Below the pieces are notes generated by a model. That model was not told where the DNA came from. It ran no database searches and saw only the letters and a list, made by a program, of their open reading frames with translations. 64,000 nucleotides of DNA, taken from positions 868,001-932,000 of the forward strand of contig JAJTUP010000007.1 in NCBI GenBank assembly GCA_021399435.1, given 5' to 3'. Of the stretch, positions 1 to 11,922 are shown piece by piece; positions within the stretch are counted from its first letter, which is position 1, and every line of letters starts with the position of its first letter. Source of the stretch: Diaporthe sp. PMI_573 (taxonomy: Eukaryota > Ascomycota > Sordariomycetes > Diaporthales > Diaporthaceae). Made by a program: the position numbers and the translations under genes.

Positions 1-1184
1 AATGGAGAGGAGAGGAGGAAAAAACGCCCTTGCGTCGCGTCACCCTTTTTGTGGTGTGGTTCGTTGGGTGGCTGTCAACAAGCCCCCTGCAAGAAAAAAA
101 CAACCGAGCCGGATGGGAACCCCGCCCCACCCTTCTGCACGGTGAGTAAGCCTTGGCGAGATCCCCTATGAGCAGCCGGGCCACTGCTGATGGAACCCCC
201 ATACCAGGGTTGAAGAATACTGTTTCGATGTCAACACCAGCACCCCTGGGCCTGGATTCATCGGTAGGGAGGTGGATCTCAGCATTGTTGACCGGCGCAA
301 TCGTCTCGTGGTCGATCCAGCTGACTCGGTTTCCTCAGAACGAGCGGGTGGCAGCTGGGTGACTGGCTGGGATGGACAGCGAGAAAGGGTGTCCTGCATC
401 ACAGGCTGTAGATTATGCAAGGTGCCGCAAGGTGCCGCGGGCCACCTTGACAAGACGGATTTGGTCACCCGAGGAACAAGGCATCCCCGGGGTTCTGGCC
501 GGCGACAGCAATGGGACGCAGATTAGGCGAGGGAGGCACGATGAGGCGAATTAATGGCATGTATTTGGTGCACGGTCTCGTCCCGGAGAATGCAACGAAG
601 CTGTGAATGACTGCATATTACTCACTCCCGTTGAAAGGCAGACATGGGGAGGGGAATTCGAAGCAAATTTGCAAACTAACATGCGTAACATCCCCTGTTG
701 CTTGTGACAGACCGCCAGCGCCTTACTCAAGAGGGATGAAGCCAACGGCATGTGCTGGTCTCGTCGCAGTGAGAGAGTCGACAGTCGAATCCATCAATTA
801 TTGGGAGGAAGCTCGTGTCATGAAGGGTTGTGGGGGGGGGGGTCAAGGTCACGATCTGGGCAAGACATGGATGCAGAAACTCAAAAGCTTAAATGAGGAA
901 AGGAAATGCCCAAAAGCCAGACACATCGAAGCCCATGGTCCAGGTCTCACCCCCAAAGAAATTGCTAGCCGTGCTTGAAAGTCCTCCTCCCGGGCAGAAG
1001 CGGCAGTGAAGGGGTCTGCAGCCGTGACAGCCGTGCCAGCCGAAACTGGTCGTGGCGAGTGGAGCAGCTGGGAAGAATGGACCTGTTGAGAAACCGGCGT
1101 GCTGTTGCTGCCCTGTGTGCGCCGAGGCCGACCAAGCAGACGGCCCAGCAGGAGCTACAGCAAGAGCCGGGGCAGCAGGGCTTG
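1..1184. other. Intergenic, no supported gene
   Basis: The open frames here are short, overlap each other on both strands and show no recognisable domain. An 11-base G run lies at 832-842. Nothing else stands out. Confidence 0.4.
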
Positions 1185-1569
1185 CCAGGCTCCAGGCTGG
1201 TCGAGACGAGGCTGCGGCCAATGGGAGCACCGGCTTGCGCATTTGGCCAATGCAATTCAAACACGGACCGCAGGCCCTTGTCCATAATCACATGGTAGTG
1301 GTGGCGCTGGTCCTTGAGCTTGTCCTTGCAAGAGTAAACTTGCCAGCGCAGAGGGTGTAGCCGAAGGTCTTGGGTGTGCCGATGGTGGTGGCGTGGCGGT
1401 TTAGAGCCGAGTGATTGTTGAAGCCTGTGCTGTACTTGCACTTGTATGCCTTGCGGGTAGCCTCCAAGTCCTTTGTGTGGTTGTCGAGGGCCCGGACGGT
1501 CTGGTATGTGGCGAGGCAGACAGCGCAGCGCAGGCGTGCTTGGCCCCCAGGTCGACCTGGGGGCCTCAC
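1185..1569 (-). pseudogene. Decayed C2H2 zinc-finger protein fragment
   Basis: The minus strand from 1569 reads a Cys-x2-Cys finger (CAVC, followed by the ALDNH segment), then a second finger in which one cysteine is missing (YKCKY, then HSALNRH), then a third that begins YTLCAGKF. Just after AGKF, around 1330, the similarity moves to another frame, which reads HHYH followed by DKGLRSVFELHW. That is the usual spacing and wording of a fungal C2H2 finger. The original frame stops at 1288. Seen: two frames each holding half of a finger series, and lost zinc ligands. Inference: an old zinc-finger gene with a frameshift. No start or upstream domain can be defined, and a short unrecognised intron is the alternative. 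Confidence 0.45.
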
Positions 1570-1776
1570 CCCTCCAGCAGATGTGAAACACTAGACAAGA
1601 AAAAAAAAAAACGACTCGCCCAGCGGATCTCGCAGCTTCGCTGCTGACCCTCCATCAGCCCAGACAAGGCACAGGGAGCAGTCTTCCAGTTCCCTGACTG
1701 GTCCATGGTAGGTGCAGGCTCGGTGGTGATGGAGCCCGGGATGTTATACCCTGTCAGGAAGCCGAGATCGAGCAAT

Positions 1777-3050
1777 TTACGGTTCCAGGAGTCCTGTCTT
1801 CAACGTGACCGACGGCTTCATGGGTACAAGCGTCCCAACTTGTTCCCGCCTCTGCTTGAAGTGCACCGAGCCGTACCTCAACAACTCCGCAAAGGTCCCA
1901 GGCTCGTTGTCCTTGCCCAAATTCTCAGGCAGGTTCCACAGGGTGCCGGCAGAGACCCAGTCGGCCAGGCCCTGGGCCGTTCCGATCTTAAGCATGGACG
2001 TTTTGGTCAGCTGGTTCCAGACTAAGTATTCTGCCTCTTTGTACTGCTCCGAGTCCGCGGAGCCGTCGCGTCGCGTCGAGAGCAGATCGAACAGCAGCTG
2101 TCCGGTCGGCACAGCTATGTCGCCTGCCGGGCTCCGGACGGAGTGTTGCAGCTCCGCCGGGCTGTCGATCCACAGAACATTGTTCAGCCAGTAGTCGACG
2201 CCCGAAAAGCCGCCTCCGGCATCCTCCAGCATACATAAGCGAAGCCAGCAGGCGCACTGGAGCCCGTATTCGAATGTGGTTTCCAGCTTGTCCTCGATCC
2301 CCAGCGCTTTCAACACATTGTCGGTAAAGGGGCGCCATAATTCTTCAAAGACTGGCGCCATCAGGGGGTGCTTCGACAGGCCGCTTGTGTTAGTTCGGCC
2401 TCTCCAGAGGTGTATGAACAGTTCGTGCCTATTAGAACCGTCAGCAACGCCGCGCGAGTTCCCCACTAGTCGTACGGCAGTACTCACCACCGCTTGATAA
2501 AGGGGTCGTGCTTCCGCGCTGCCAGGAAGCAATTCAACAAGTTGGTACCCATAACGGGAACAGCGACCCGGTAGGGGGACGTATCCTTCTCCAACAAGTC
2601 CCAGCATATCCGAGCCACATGCCTGACCAAAAAGATGCTCACATCCATCCAGACGCCGCCATGCTCGTACAGGAAAGCGCCGCGTAGGAGATCGGCGCTG
2701 TGCGGCCCGACGAACGGCCCGTCCATGGTACCGTCGTAGAAGGCATCCGGCAGGCCCTCGGGGAACCACCGGGCCGCGTTGTTGGCTGAGCCTGGGACGC
2801 TATCCAGCACGCGGATGGTCCACTCGGGGCCACAGACGCGGTGCCAGCCCACGACGTTGCGCTGGCACCACCCGGGCATGTGCCTCACGCCCGTGTTCCA
2901 GTACGCCCAGATGTTCTTCTCCGACGTAACGGGCCGAAACTCGAGCAGCGACGCCAAAATTTCATCATCTGACCGTGCATCCTGGCTCATAATTGGCTCC
3001 AGATCGCCTTGATATGCGGCCGGGATTTGGAGTGGTACTTTGGTAGCCAT
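1777..3050 (-). CDS. Capsule-synthesis-type glycosyltransferase (404 aa)
   Basis: Two exons, 3050-2488 and 2428-1777, are joined across a 59-base intron (GTGAGT...AATAG). The join reads FIKRW then HELFIHLW without a frame change. The protein resembles the fungal capsule polysaccharide synthesis family (Caps_synth, related to the DXD sugar-binding glycosyltransferases). IWAYWNTG at residues 47-54, the ADLLRGAFLYEHGG block at about 119-132 and GGVWMDVS at 131-138 form the nucleotide-sugar and metal-binding core. No signal peptide or obvious membrane segment is seen, and the start at 3050 opens the conserved frame. It lies upstream of a diterpenoid gene group and on the same strand as its P450 and synthase. 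It could therefore glycosylate a product of that group, but this is only inference from position; such proteins also occur outside clusters. Confidence 0.8.
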
Positions 3051-3282
3051 GGCGAAAGTCTCTATGATGTTTTTCGTGTTCTTCTATTCACACATGTATC
3101 GACTAGGGTTAAGAACAGAAACGATTAAATAAGACAGATATAGCTGTGGCAAAGCCCCTTGAGACTCTTTGAAATTGACGCCATGATATAGTTAAGCCTT
3201 GGCTGCGATGCACTTCCCGAATGGTACACAAATAGTACCTGCGAGTGGACCTGACAACGAGGAGTCGTCAGACTTGTGGTCA

Positions 3283-3419
3283 AATCCGAATACGCGTATA
3301 AACCTAGTTATATGGGTACCCTCTGGGACTCACTGACTCAACAAATACGCGTAAAACCTAGTTCTACGGGTACCCGCTAAGCCTGACTCGACCCCCCCGT
3401 GTATACGCGTATTCAGATT
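3283..3419. repeat. Short inverted-repeat (MITE-like) element
   Basis: A segment at 3283-3303 (AATCCGAATACGCGTATA plus three bases) is repeated in inverted orientation at 3401-3419 with one mismatch over 18 bases. Between them, the stretch that includes ACGCGTA and ACCTAGTT and ends in GGGTACCC occurs twice in direct orientation, about 52 bases apart. The size (137 bases) and terminal inversion fit a small non-autonomous DNA element. No clear target-site duplication is visible, so a chance or hairpin regulatory structure is possible. Confidence 0.45.
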
Positions 3420-3519
3420 CAGTAACGTGATAGCCGCGACCCGGTGTAATTAAGAGTCCAAAGGCAGCCCAGGTCGGCCCACCTCGGTTTACACATCAAC
3501 CTACCCAGCTCTTTATATC

Positions 3520-3790
3520 CACGCACCCAGTACCTAAATTTTAAAAGCAACTCTTTAATTTTACATAATATTCTTCATCCTAATTAGTAGTAAGCTAACA
3601 TTGTACCCACTTTTTAGAGCTAATGTACTATTAAAGTAGTATTTGGAAATATAAGGAATTAAATTATTAAGGCTCTAGTATTGTCTTTATATCGATTTTT
3701 TCAATCCCAACAGTTTTAATAGTAAAAGGTTTCTTATTTACTAATCAGGACAGGTAACTCTACTTTTACTCAACAAGCTCTCTATTTTAC
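3520..3790. other. AT-rich non-coding block
   Basis: This block is strongly AT-rich beside GC-rich genes and has no open frame. The remainder of 3051-3794 (outside the inverted-repeat element) is the 5' flank of the glycosyltransferase and holds nothing recognisable. The composition resembles a RIP-degraded repeat, which is inference. Confidence 0.4.
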
Positions 3791-3794
3791 TTTA

Positions 3795-4238
3795 ATGAGA
3801 ATGCCAAGGAACTGCGCAATGTTAAGGGCCACGTCGAGTTTGAGAACTTTCAATCCTCTTACCACCCCAGGTCCCTTTATGAGGCTCGGGCTCGAACAGG
3901 ACATCTGGCTTAGTACAGACAACTCAAATCGAAAACATAGGTCCACTCGGGAAAAGGGGAGCGAAGAGCTCATGACGCCTTCACCGCCAGACTGCGACAC
4001 GAAGCACGTCAGGTCGGAGAGCGTCAACGACAACCCACTCGAGGAGCCGACCGCTAACGACAGTGACGCTCCCAACACGCCGTGGTTTGACTACCGGTTC
4101 GAAATCTGGCGGCACGGCACCATGGGCGCGGTGATGGGATATGTCAAAAAGGATTATCTACTACTAATGTATGGCTTAGTAGAACACGTCAAGTACAATG
4201 TTATTTCAGTCTACACAAAGTCATTGGTAATCAGGTAG
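3795..4238 (+). CDS. Hypothetical ORF with an RHGTM motif (147 aa)
   Basis: An uninterrupted frame from ATG at 3795 to the stop before 4239. The N-terminal half is hydrophilic and acidic; the end contains FEIWRHGTMGAVM followed by a lysine pair and a hydrophobic stretch. No known domain is recognised. A closely similar peptide (FAVMRHGTMSSVM) is encoded around 15250-15300, just before the desaturase-like gene. The reading frame may be a remnant of a small repeated gene rather than a working one, since it is short and is flanked by AT-rich sequence and the 3' end of the P450 gene. Confidence 0.25.
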   Translation: MRMPRNCAMLRATSSLRTFNPLTTPGPFMRLGLEQDIWLSTDNSNRKHRSTREKGSEELMTPSPPDCDTKHVRSESVNDNPLEEPTANDSDAPNTPWFDYRFEIWRHGTMGAVMGYVKKDYLLLMYGLVEHVKYNVISVYTKSLVIR

Positions 4239-4351
4239 CAAACACTGGCATTGTCTTATATCTAGTATCTGATCTGTCTATAAACTGGTGGAGTTTGCAA
4301 TTCGAAAACAGAGCACCCATGTCATTGAAATGTAAAAGCCCACCGAGGACT

Positions 4352-6158
4352 CTATAGTGAATCCAGATCAATCTCGGGCTTGCGTTTCCTGATCAACAGT
4401 TTGGCCGTCGGGTCCGGGCGCGCCATGTAGCCGTAGAAGAAATGGCGGGGCTTGCCCCCGTCCGCCATCTTCCACTCATACTTCAGCAGCAGGTGGCACA
4501 GGATGACCTTGAGCTCGTTGGAGGCGAAGAAACGGCCCGGGCAGGCGTAGCGGCCGTGGCCGAAGCCGATGTGGCTCTCGCTCGTGGCCACGAAGTGTGA
4601 CGTGTTCTTGGCGTGGCTGTCGCCGGACTCGCGCTGGCGCAGGAATCGTCGACCGTCAAACTTGTCCGGGTCCGAGTAGTACTCGGAGTCACGCATGTGC
4701 ATGTTGGTGATGGTGACGCGCTGGCCTCTGCGGATTTGCAGCCCGTTGGAGAGCTTGAAGTCTTGCTTGACCAGTCGGCGGAACGTGGCTGTGAGATGTC
4801 TGATCAGTACTAAATTGCCTTGGGATATAGTATCATCAATGTTTTAATACGTACATAGCGCCACTGGCTTGATCCGTTGTGTTTCTTTTAGCACGCTGTC
4901 CATGAGCTTAAGCTCATGCAGTGACGTGATCTTGAGGCCGCCGGCGCCGAAAACCCGTACGATCTCGTCGCGTAATTCCTGGAATAACTCGGGCTGTTGA
5001 GTAAGTTGTACCATGGTTTCATGCAAGAGGTCCGAGGTCGTGTGTATAGCGACTATGGCCAACGTGATCTGGAATACGGTGGGATCATATGGGTCGTTAG
5101 GACTGGCTTCGTTGTCGTACCACTCGAGTGCATCATTATAAACTGGCACAGGCTCGCCCTTGGCCTTGGCTTCGGCCACGGCGGCATGGCGCGCAACTAC
5201 CAGCGGTTGCACAATATTGCGCGCATCCTGTAGTCGGGCGCGGAGCTTCCGACACGCCGGGAGAATCCACTGCACCCAGCTGCGCATGGCACTGGGCCAG
5301 GCCCGCAGGACGTCTATGGTCTCAAATGCCATCTGGGCAAAGTCGGAAGATACTAATAGCCATTCCTTGTTGCGGCACATGGTCTCGCCCATGAAAACCC
5401 TAGTTGATAGTCGGACAACCAGAGGGTGTATATAGTGCCCAGGCAACATCTCGGTCCAATCTAGCTACAAGTCAACCAGTCATGTTCCAGAGCAGCGGCA
5501 TTGGAGGCTTACCTGGGCATTGAGGAAATTCCGCTTCGACAGCTAGTGCTCCCTCTCTTATAAGAGGTTCGGTGATCTTGGCTATATGAAAATCAGCCTT
5601 TTTCAGACATTCACTATTAGTTCACTGGAGTAGTTTCATACAGAGATGGTGAATCAAATATTTGTTGGTAACAGCTTCCAGAGATGGATGAGGGGCTAAG
5701 GCCTCTAGCCCGTTGATGTATGTGAGGGAGTCCTAGACATAGTGATTAGCACCAGGGTAAAGCATAGTCACAATGGCATATCTTACCTCGCGGAAGCATT
5801 GGAAGAACTCGAGGTTTGGATTGTTACGCAGCTCATTCAAGAACTGCGGAGGCAATATTACACACTCTCCTTCGGCGGTGAAAAGCTTGTACGGCTTGCC
5901 GAGGAAACTGGCTTTGGCCTCGAGGAATGTATCATAACTGTGAAGAAGGAATTCGTTCAACCGTCGTTGGTTGGATAATTCGAAAGGTTTCCTCGGGTTC
6001 ATAACAGGTAGGCTGGAACTCTTTCGGTCGACCAGAAAATAGGCACCCAACATTGATAGAATGGCCACGACGACGTAGCGCGAGTACTGGTCCATAATAC
6101 ATGAACCATCCTCAGTCCCAGCACACCATGGGAAAATGTCGTAAAACGAAATTGCCAT
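4352..6158 (-). CDS. Cytochrome P450 monooxygenase, ent-kaurene-oxidase-like (524 aa)
   Basis: Five exons: 6158-5787, 5732-5642, 5581-5513, 5460-4855 and 4788-4352. All junctions are GT-AG and keep frame. An N-terminal membrane anchor (YVVVAILSMLGAYFLV) precedes the usual basic-proline hinge. DWTEM, an I-helix segment (AIHTTSDLL), the K-helix ExxR (E370-R373) and the heme loop FGHGRYACPG (residues 455-464, ligand Cys462) are all present, so the enzyme should be active. The overall wording matches the fungal P450s of gibberellin, aphidicolin and indole-diterpene clusters. Role inferred from context: oxidation of the hydrocarbon made by the adjacent diterpene synthase, in the ER membrane. The start could instead be Met at 6095, just before the anchor. 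The substrate and the CYP family are not determined. Confidence 0.88.
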
Positions 6159-7255
6159 GCTCTCTGATTGGAGTGTTTAAGCAAGCTGGACAAGTGAAGC
6201 GTCCGCAATTCAGGAATAAAGAAAATGTTAAGCAAGCTACCGAGTTGTTTAACGTCCAACAAACATCATCTGATTACCATATCAAAATTCGACTGCTTCG
6301 ACCTATAGGCTATTTAACATCATCACAGTAAACTGTCACCAGGCCGACACGACAGAGACCTCAGATTTCCAGTCGGACTTTTCGGTAAGTTCTAACCTCC
6401 GGCACGGGCAAAACCACTATCATCCCCACTAAGAAGAGTTATGCTGGGCGTCGCGACCACGACTCAGATTTTGATTTCCAATCAGTGTAGACTTGGCGGG
6501 TTGCGGTGGAGACGCTGTTCTTCCCGCCAAGACAACTCCATTGCACATGTAAGGCAAGCAGTGAAGCGAACTGACACGATTCAAATCTGAGATCGCGGTC
6601 AGCAGACATCCTTGCTGTCCTGGCAGATGTAGCTTTATGTATCATGGACCGTGCTTTGGGTGGTGCTGTGCTAAATGTATGCCCCGGGCCGCAGGGGTAG
6701 CCATGGTGAGGGCACCCCGTTGTATTCTGTCCCCAATAGAGTTCTTGCCACGGAAATATCCATGCGAATATTTTCTAGACGGTGGGTGTCGGTGACGCTA
6801 ATATCTTGTTTCCCGTACTGCAAATACATACTTCATCTATATTCCACGGGCTACTGTCCCTGGTGTATTTGGAACCGTTATTGGAGACCATTTGGCATCC
6901 ATTGTATACACTAGGCTGGGAGGCAAAGCGCCTGGGTGTGGGTCCGCCAGCACAAATCAACCCCTAGATTCCCACTTGAAAATTGTGGGCGTGCTCTAGT
7001 CTCCGGCCTACGTGGCATTGGAGGACCAGGCATTCTGTGTTCAGAAAACGGAGTTCACGTAGTATGCAAGTGGCGTGTGGAAAAACTCGGTCTTGCTTTT
7101 GTGTGCTGGTCCGTGGCGGAGAGCGTAGCGCTCTCCCAGTAGATTTGGTCTCCTTGTCCTCTCAACCCATGCATAGAAGGATAACTCAAATTAATAGGCA
7201 CGAGAGACGGCCTTGTACATAGTGTATTCGCCATTTTCAACTCTCCAAGCTGTGG
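6159..7255. other. Intergenic: 5' region of the P450 and 3' flank of the diterpene synthase
   Basis: About 1.1 kb between two genes on the same strand. It must hold the P450 promoter. No repeat, RNA gene or convincing open frame is seen. Confidence 0.4.
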
Positions 7256-10200
7256 CTACTTCAGACTGCTGGAGAGGTCCTTCAGAACGTACAGCTGGCC
7301 CCATATGTCGGTAACATCACGGTAGAGATTGACATAGGCCATCTTCCTCTTCTGGAGCCGATTCACTCCAACATTGGAAGTCCGCTGGACCTCTTCTTCT
7401 AACAGGCCCAGTGTCCGGGTGACAAGACTCCCCTCGTATCCACATAATTTCATCAGCAATTGCTTCTTCCTCGCCACCGCCGCGTCACCGGGGGCTCCGT
7501 CAGAACGACCGTTGTCGAACTCGGGGAAGTGGATCGAGTTGAGATTGCGCTCTGCATTGTCACGCGACGCCGATCCGACGTCGTTCAGCATGCGGCACAT
7601 GGTGGCCAGGTGTCGCACGGCCGCCGTGGCCAAGTACTTTTCCGTCACCGTGGGGAAGACTTCGGCACCGGCGCCCGGGGATGACGACAGCAGACAGCAT
7701 GCGAACGCAAAGGGGAACACGACAGCGACATCATTGGTACCTGTGGTGCGTACCCAGTCGAAGAAGGTTCTTTCGGTCGACGTGTAGACATTGCCGTCCC
7801 GTGGGTCGAGGGTCTGGAATCGCGCATTCTCCTCGGTATGAGTAGCTTGGGCATATAGATAGGCACGCAGCTCGCGTCGCAGGTTTTCGCGGTCCCAAGA
7901 GCTGCAAGCCTGGACCGACTCGTGGTGAAGAGTGTACTCCACGAACCGCGTTAGAGAGGACGTGACCTTCCGAGCCTCCAGTGATCCCGTAGATTTGTTC
8001 CCGTCATCAGAACTGACATCGACAGGGCCGACGCCATGGGTACCATTGGTACCGTTGCTGGCCTCAGCACCAGTGGCGCTGTTGACACGACTGGCGCGGT
8101 CAATGACCTTATCAATAATATCGCGAAGACTAGAAACGTCTTGCAGAGTCGGCGCAGCAACCGACTCAATGAACTCATCGACCTGGAAGCTGAACATGGA
8201 CAGTAACATCATCTCGTAGAGCCAAGCGGTGGACGAGAGATAGCCGCCTCTGTTGTTGCAGCCGATCCAGCTGAAGGGAATGAGGTCAAGATAGCTCTCC
8301 TTGCTTATCGGAAACTCGTCCCTGGCAAATATGTCCGTCCGTCTACTGCGTAGGAGAGGCACAAAGAGGCTCGACTCGAGCAGAGACGCGCGGAGCTTCC
8401 AATCGGGCATTGTTGAGAACAAAGGCGTTCGCTTTATGAGGTTCACAAAGCCATCCATATTAGCGGAGGGAAGCGGAAGTGTGAGACTGCGCCCAACACT
8501 TCCAACGGCGTCAGTCGGTTGGCGCACTTTGAGCGCTGCGATCTCATAGGCTTCTGCTACAAAGACGAGACGATAGGCTGTCTTGGCTGTCCAGTTGTAG
8601 TCGTCTTGATGAAGGCCGCGAGAGCCGAGGAACTGGGTCCCACGGTCGATGGCAGACTGTATCTGGGCCTGAATGTCGTCAAAAAGACACACGTTACGTG
8701 CTTGTGCTAATGTCAGGATGGCGTAACATGATTGTTCTGGCTGCCCGCCCCAGGAGCCGTCCTCGTCTTGCTCCAGCAGCGTGCGGAAGCAGGCTTGGAA
8801 CAGTGATATGCAGATCTTCCATTGTAGCTCTTGGCCCGCGATCTTTGGGAAAGCACCGCGATCCAAGTGGCCGAGGAGGACCACAAAGGCCTCGACCATC
8901 AGCATGGTCGGATACAGATGGCTTAGATGCTGGAACCACAATCAGCAGGAGAAGACGGAGATTCATTAGAGCAATCGACTTACCCATTTGTCTTTTACGT
9001 TGTGGTCGGCTGTCCACCAAAAGTCGCAGATGAACTTGGCTGTCTTGAGAATCTGTGGGTAGTAGCGGGACATCTCTGGCTGGTGGAGAAGAGCAAGGAG
9101 GACGTGGCATTGTGACGTGAGACTCGGATCGCGTTCCGCGCCGAAGGTGGTGAAATGATTGCTGGCTTCGTAAACCTTGATCATCCGGTCTGGACTGACG
9201 TGGCGGCCGAGTAACTCGAGCGCCAAAAGACCTTTTGCCGTGTCATCTACATCCGGAGTGCGAGGAGCTTGGGGTCCAGTCAGCCCTTCTCGATCAAAAT
9301 ATATCAAAGTCAGCAGCGCTGGACGAGGACTTACCCCAACCAATGATGCCGCCTTCGTCTTCGAACGCCCTCTCGATAATGTCCGCTAACCCGTGCAGCT
9401 CCTTGCATTCAAGATCAGCTTTGGAGAATCCGGCCTGCCGGAGCGTCGCTAAAGGCTATATCTCTGTTTGTCAGCTACTTCGGGGCTTGGACGGGCCGAG
9501 TTGCTTCTGAACATACCCAGGTAATTTCGAAATGGGTTGTCGGAAACGTTCCCGGAACACCCCCATTGCCATAACCAGAACCCGCTTTGATGATATGCCG
9601 CAACCACGCCTCGGCCTCGTCGTCCCAGCGTGATGCATGTATCAAGTAGGCCGCGGTTGACGCTGGAGATGCCATCATGGCACCCCGAAAGAGGTGGTGG
9701 GAAACCCGGTCAAAGTCGATTCTGCCGATGAAGGCCTCAAGAGAGTGGATTACCGTCGACGGCTTCGGCCCATACAGGGACTCGGGTTTGAAACGCGACA
9801 GCTTGTCGTCGGTCATGGCCAGGAGTACCGATTTGCAGGAAAAGTCAAAAGTCAACTTTGGGTCCTTCTCCTTGAGGTAGGCGAGCAGGGACGGGACGAT
9901 CATCTCGACGCCAATGTGGTTGACCTCTTGCACGTCGTCCCAGTTGTTCAGCTGGCTTCGCAGAGATTCCGCCGCACGCGAGATCCGCGTGTCCAGCTCG
10001 CCCGTTGACACGCTGGTGATCTGCAGTGGCTCTTCTCTATGCTTGATGAGCGCCAGCAGGCTTGCTGCCGTGTCCACTACGCCAACAGTCTGCGTTGCAG
10101 GATGCAAGCCCCAGGAGCCATCATCCGACTGCGCTCTTAGCAGATAGTGGAAGCTCTCTGGGAAAAGCCATTCCTTGGAATCGTCTGTTCCTTTGGTGAC

Positions 10201-10344
10201 CATGGCTACCCAAGCCGTGTCGTAGATCGACGAGCTCATCGTACTAATGCCATATAAAGAGTCATGGCTTGCCAAAGTTCTCGCAATGAGTGATCGGGCG
10301 GCCACTTCAAGCGACGACGTGCCGTTGGTAGTTGAGACTGGCAT
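7256..10344 (-). CDS. Bifunctional diterpene synthase, CPS/KS type (968 aa)
   Basis: Four exons: 10344-9517, 9455-9335, 9267-8984 and 8929-7256, with introns of 54-67 bases. The protein has the whole fungal bifunctional layout. The N-terminal class II part opens with SIYDTAWVAMV and carries the general-acid motif DVDD at residues 322-325 (PDVDDTAKG). The class I part has the metal-binding motif DEFIE at 662-666; the DExxE form is the one usual in fungal CPS/KS enzymes. The second metal site begins at NDVGSASRD, residue 860. Known for the family: cyclisation of GGPP to a copalyl-type diphosphate, then ionisation to ent-kaurene, aphidicolanol, pimaradiene or similar. The product cannot be read from the sequence. 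The third exon could also start upstream (GAGAAG acceptor), but the chosen join gives GWAPRTPDVDD, closer to the family as I know it. The gene is divergent from GGPP synthase. Confidence 0.93.
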
Positions 10345-11922
10345 CTTCGTGATGGGACTTGGGAGTATCGGATTGATCCAATCTAAGAATGCAACAGTGT
10401 AGTGAGTCCGCTGAGATCTAACGTCGATAAGCCTATCGAACGAGGTAAAATAAATTTTATAAGACGATGCACCGCTAGCAACAAAGTCTTATTTTTCCCG
10501 TCCCTTTTGGACACAAAATAACCTCATAGGATACCTTCTATAGACACTGTCTCTGCGGGTCATCAATTAGACCAAATTGGCCGAAGGTGGGCCCTCTCGG
10601 AGCCTACATACATTAGAAGCAATGCACATTGCTGACGCGCCACTGACTCGACAAGGTCGAGGTCTTCAACGTACCGCGAGGTCACTGAGGTGGATCCACC
10701 AGAGTAATGTCCCCGAGCAAGTGCCTATCTTCAAGCAAACACCAAGACCCGGTAACGCGGCGCTCCGCCCAACGTGATCATCGTCTTCGTGGGTTCAATA
10801 CGACTCCCTTGACTCGTCCTAACAATTCTGCAATTGAGAAGCCCCGCAGCTAAGCAGTTCATTCTCTTGATGTTTTACGTTTTAAGTTTATCCTGGGTCT
10901 TCGTTACAGCAACCCCTGAACAAATAGCCGCGCTCCTCGTGAGCTGAATCACCTTTGGGCCAAGGTCCTCTCGAGGACTGGTTGTGCAGTACAGAATTTA
11001 AGAGGGTGAAGTGAGACGGTGCACATAGGGTAATTACAAATATTACAATATATATGTAGAACGCATAACAGCGTACGTTTAATAATTTGAGACCGTGAAA
11101 ATATTCATCACCTGTGATTTTATATATTCAGTTATTAATTATACCGATACTAATAATTAATTCTTTCTACGTTTATAGTTACCATTAATTTATTAATCTT
11201 AGTATTAATTCAACATTATATTTATTTAGTAGAATTAACTATAATACAACTTTAGGATCCTAATTTTACTTTTATATGTTAAGCTCCTTTAGCGTAATAT
11301 TCCTCAATGTTGCTCTGAATTTAAGTTTTTTATGAAAAAAAAAAAAAAAGGGCGTCTAGCTAACAAGATAAAGAAAGAAAGCTTTAAAGGGTTAAGAAGA
11401 TCAGAGCCTTGTGTGCTGCAGGCGGTCTGTACACAGCCCAGCACCCACCTGCTAATTACACCCGGCACGGTGTGCCAATAACACCAAATGTACAAAACTC
11501 TATTATAGCACACCGCCCGCGACGAAATAGCTACATAACGAGCTGAATGTGGTGCCCGCAAAAGTAATGTACCCCCGGCGAGTTTCGAACAAGGCTGGCA
11601 CAGGCCCAATATATTGCGTCTGAAGTCGAGGGTGATTCAGGCCTTGGCTTAATCCGCTACGCCTAGAAGTCCTTCACTTGTCCATGAGACCATCGTATAG
11701 CTTTCTGACAAATCAACTCACAACTCGGCCGAACACTTTGCGTGGCGTCGTTCCTTTGCCATTGTCTCGGTGCAATGAGACAGCCCGCATGTCCGAGCCA
11801 TATCAAGCCTGAATCTAACTCTGATTAGCCCCTTGACTGCACTTGCCCTTCATATTGACCTGCTGCTCTGATCAATAGTCTTTACGTATGAGAATTTGCG
11901 AACTCATCCATCTCGATTCACA
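10345..11922. promoter_or_regulatory. Divergent promoter region between diterpene synthase and GGPP synthase
   Basis: 1.58 kb between two head-to-head cluster genes, so it should contain both promoters. The centre (about 11030-11330) is very AT-rich and ends in an A run of about 15 bases near 11335. The next 280 bases are of normal composition and could be a transposon remnant, because the A run sits at its edge; this was not confirmed. No known operator motif was identified. Confidence 0.45.

Noticed and set aside
965..1591. 208-residue minus-strand frame overlapping the zinc-finger fragment
   Set aside because: It is open by chance across GC-rich DNA; only a short middle part (HHYH to SVFELHW) has family-like wording, which is better explained as the displaced half of the zinc-finger series.
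10577..10777. Short plus-strand frame upstream of the diterpene synthase
   Set aside because: 66 codons, no domain, in the promoter region; not distinguishable from chance.
11304..11609. Minus-strand frame with a phenylalanine run
   Set aside because: The run comes from a T tract in AT-rich DNA; no protein similarity is apparent.
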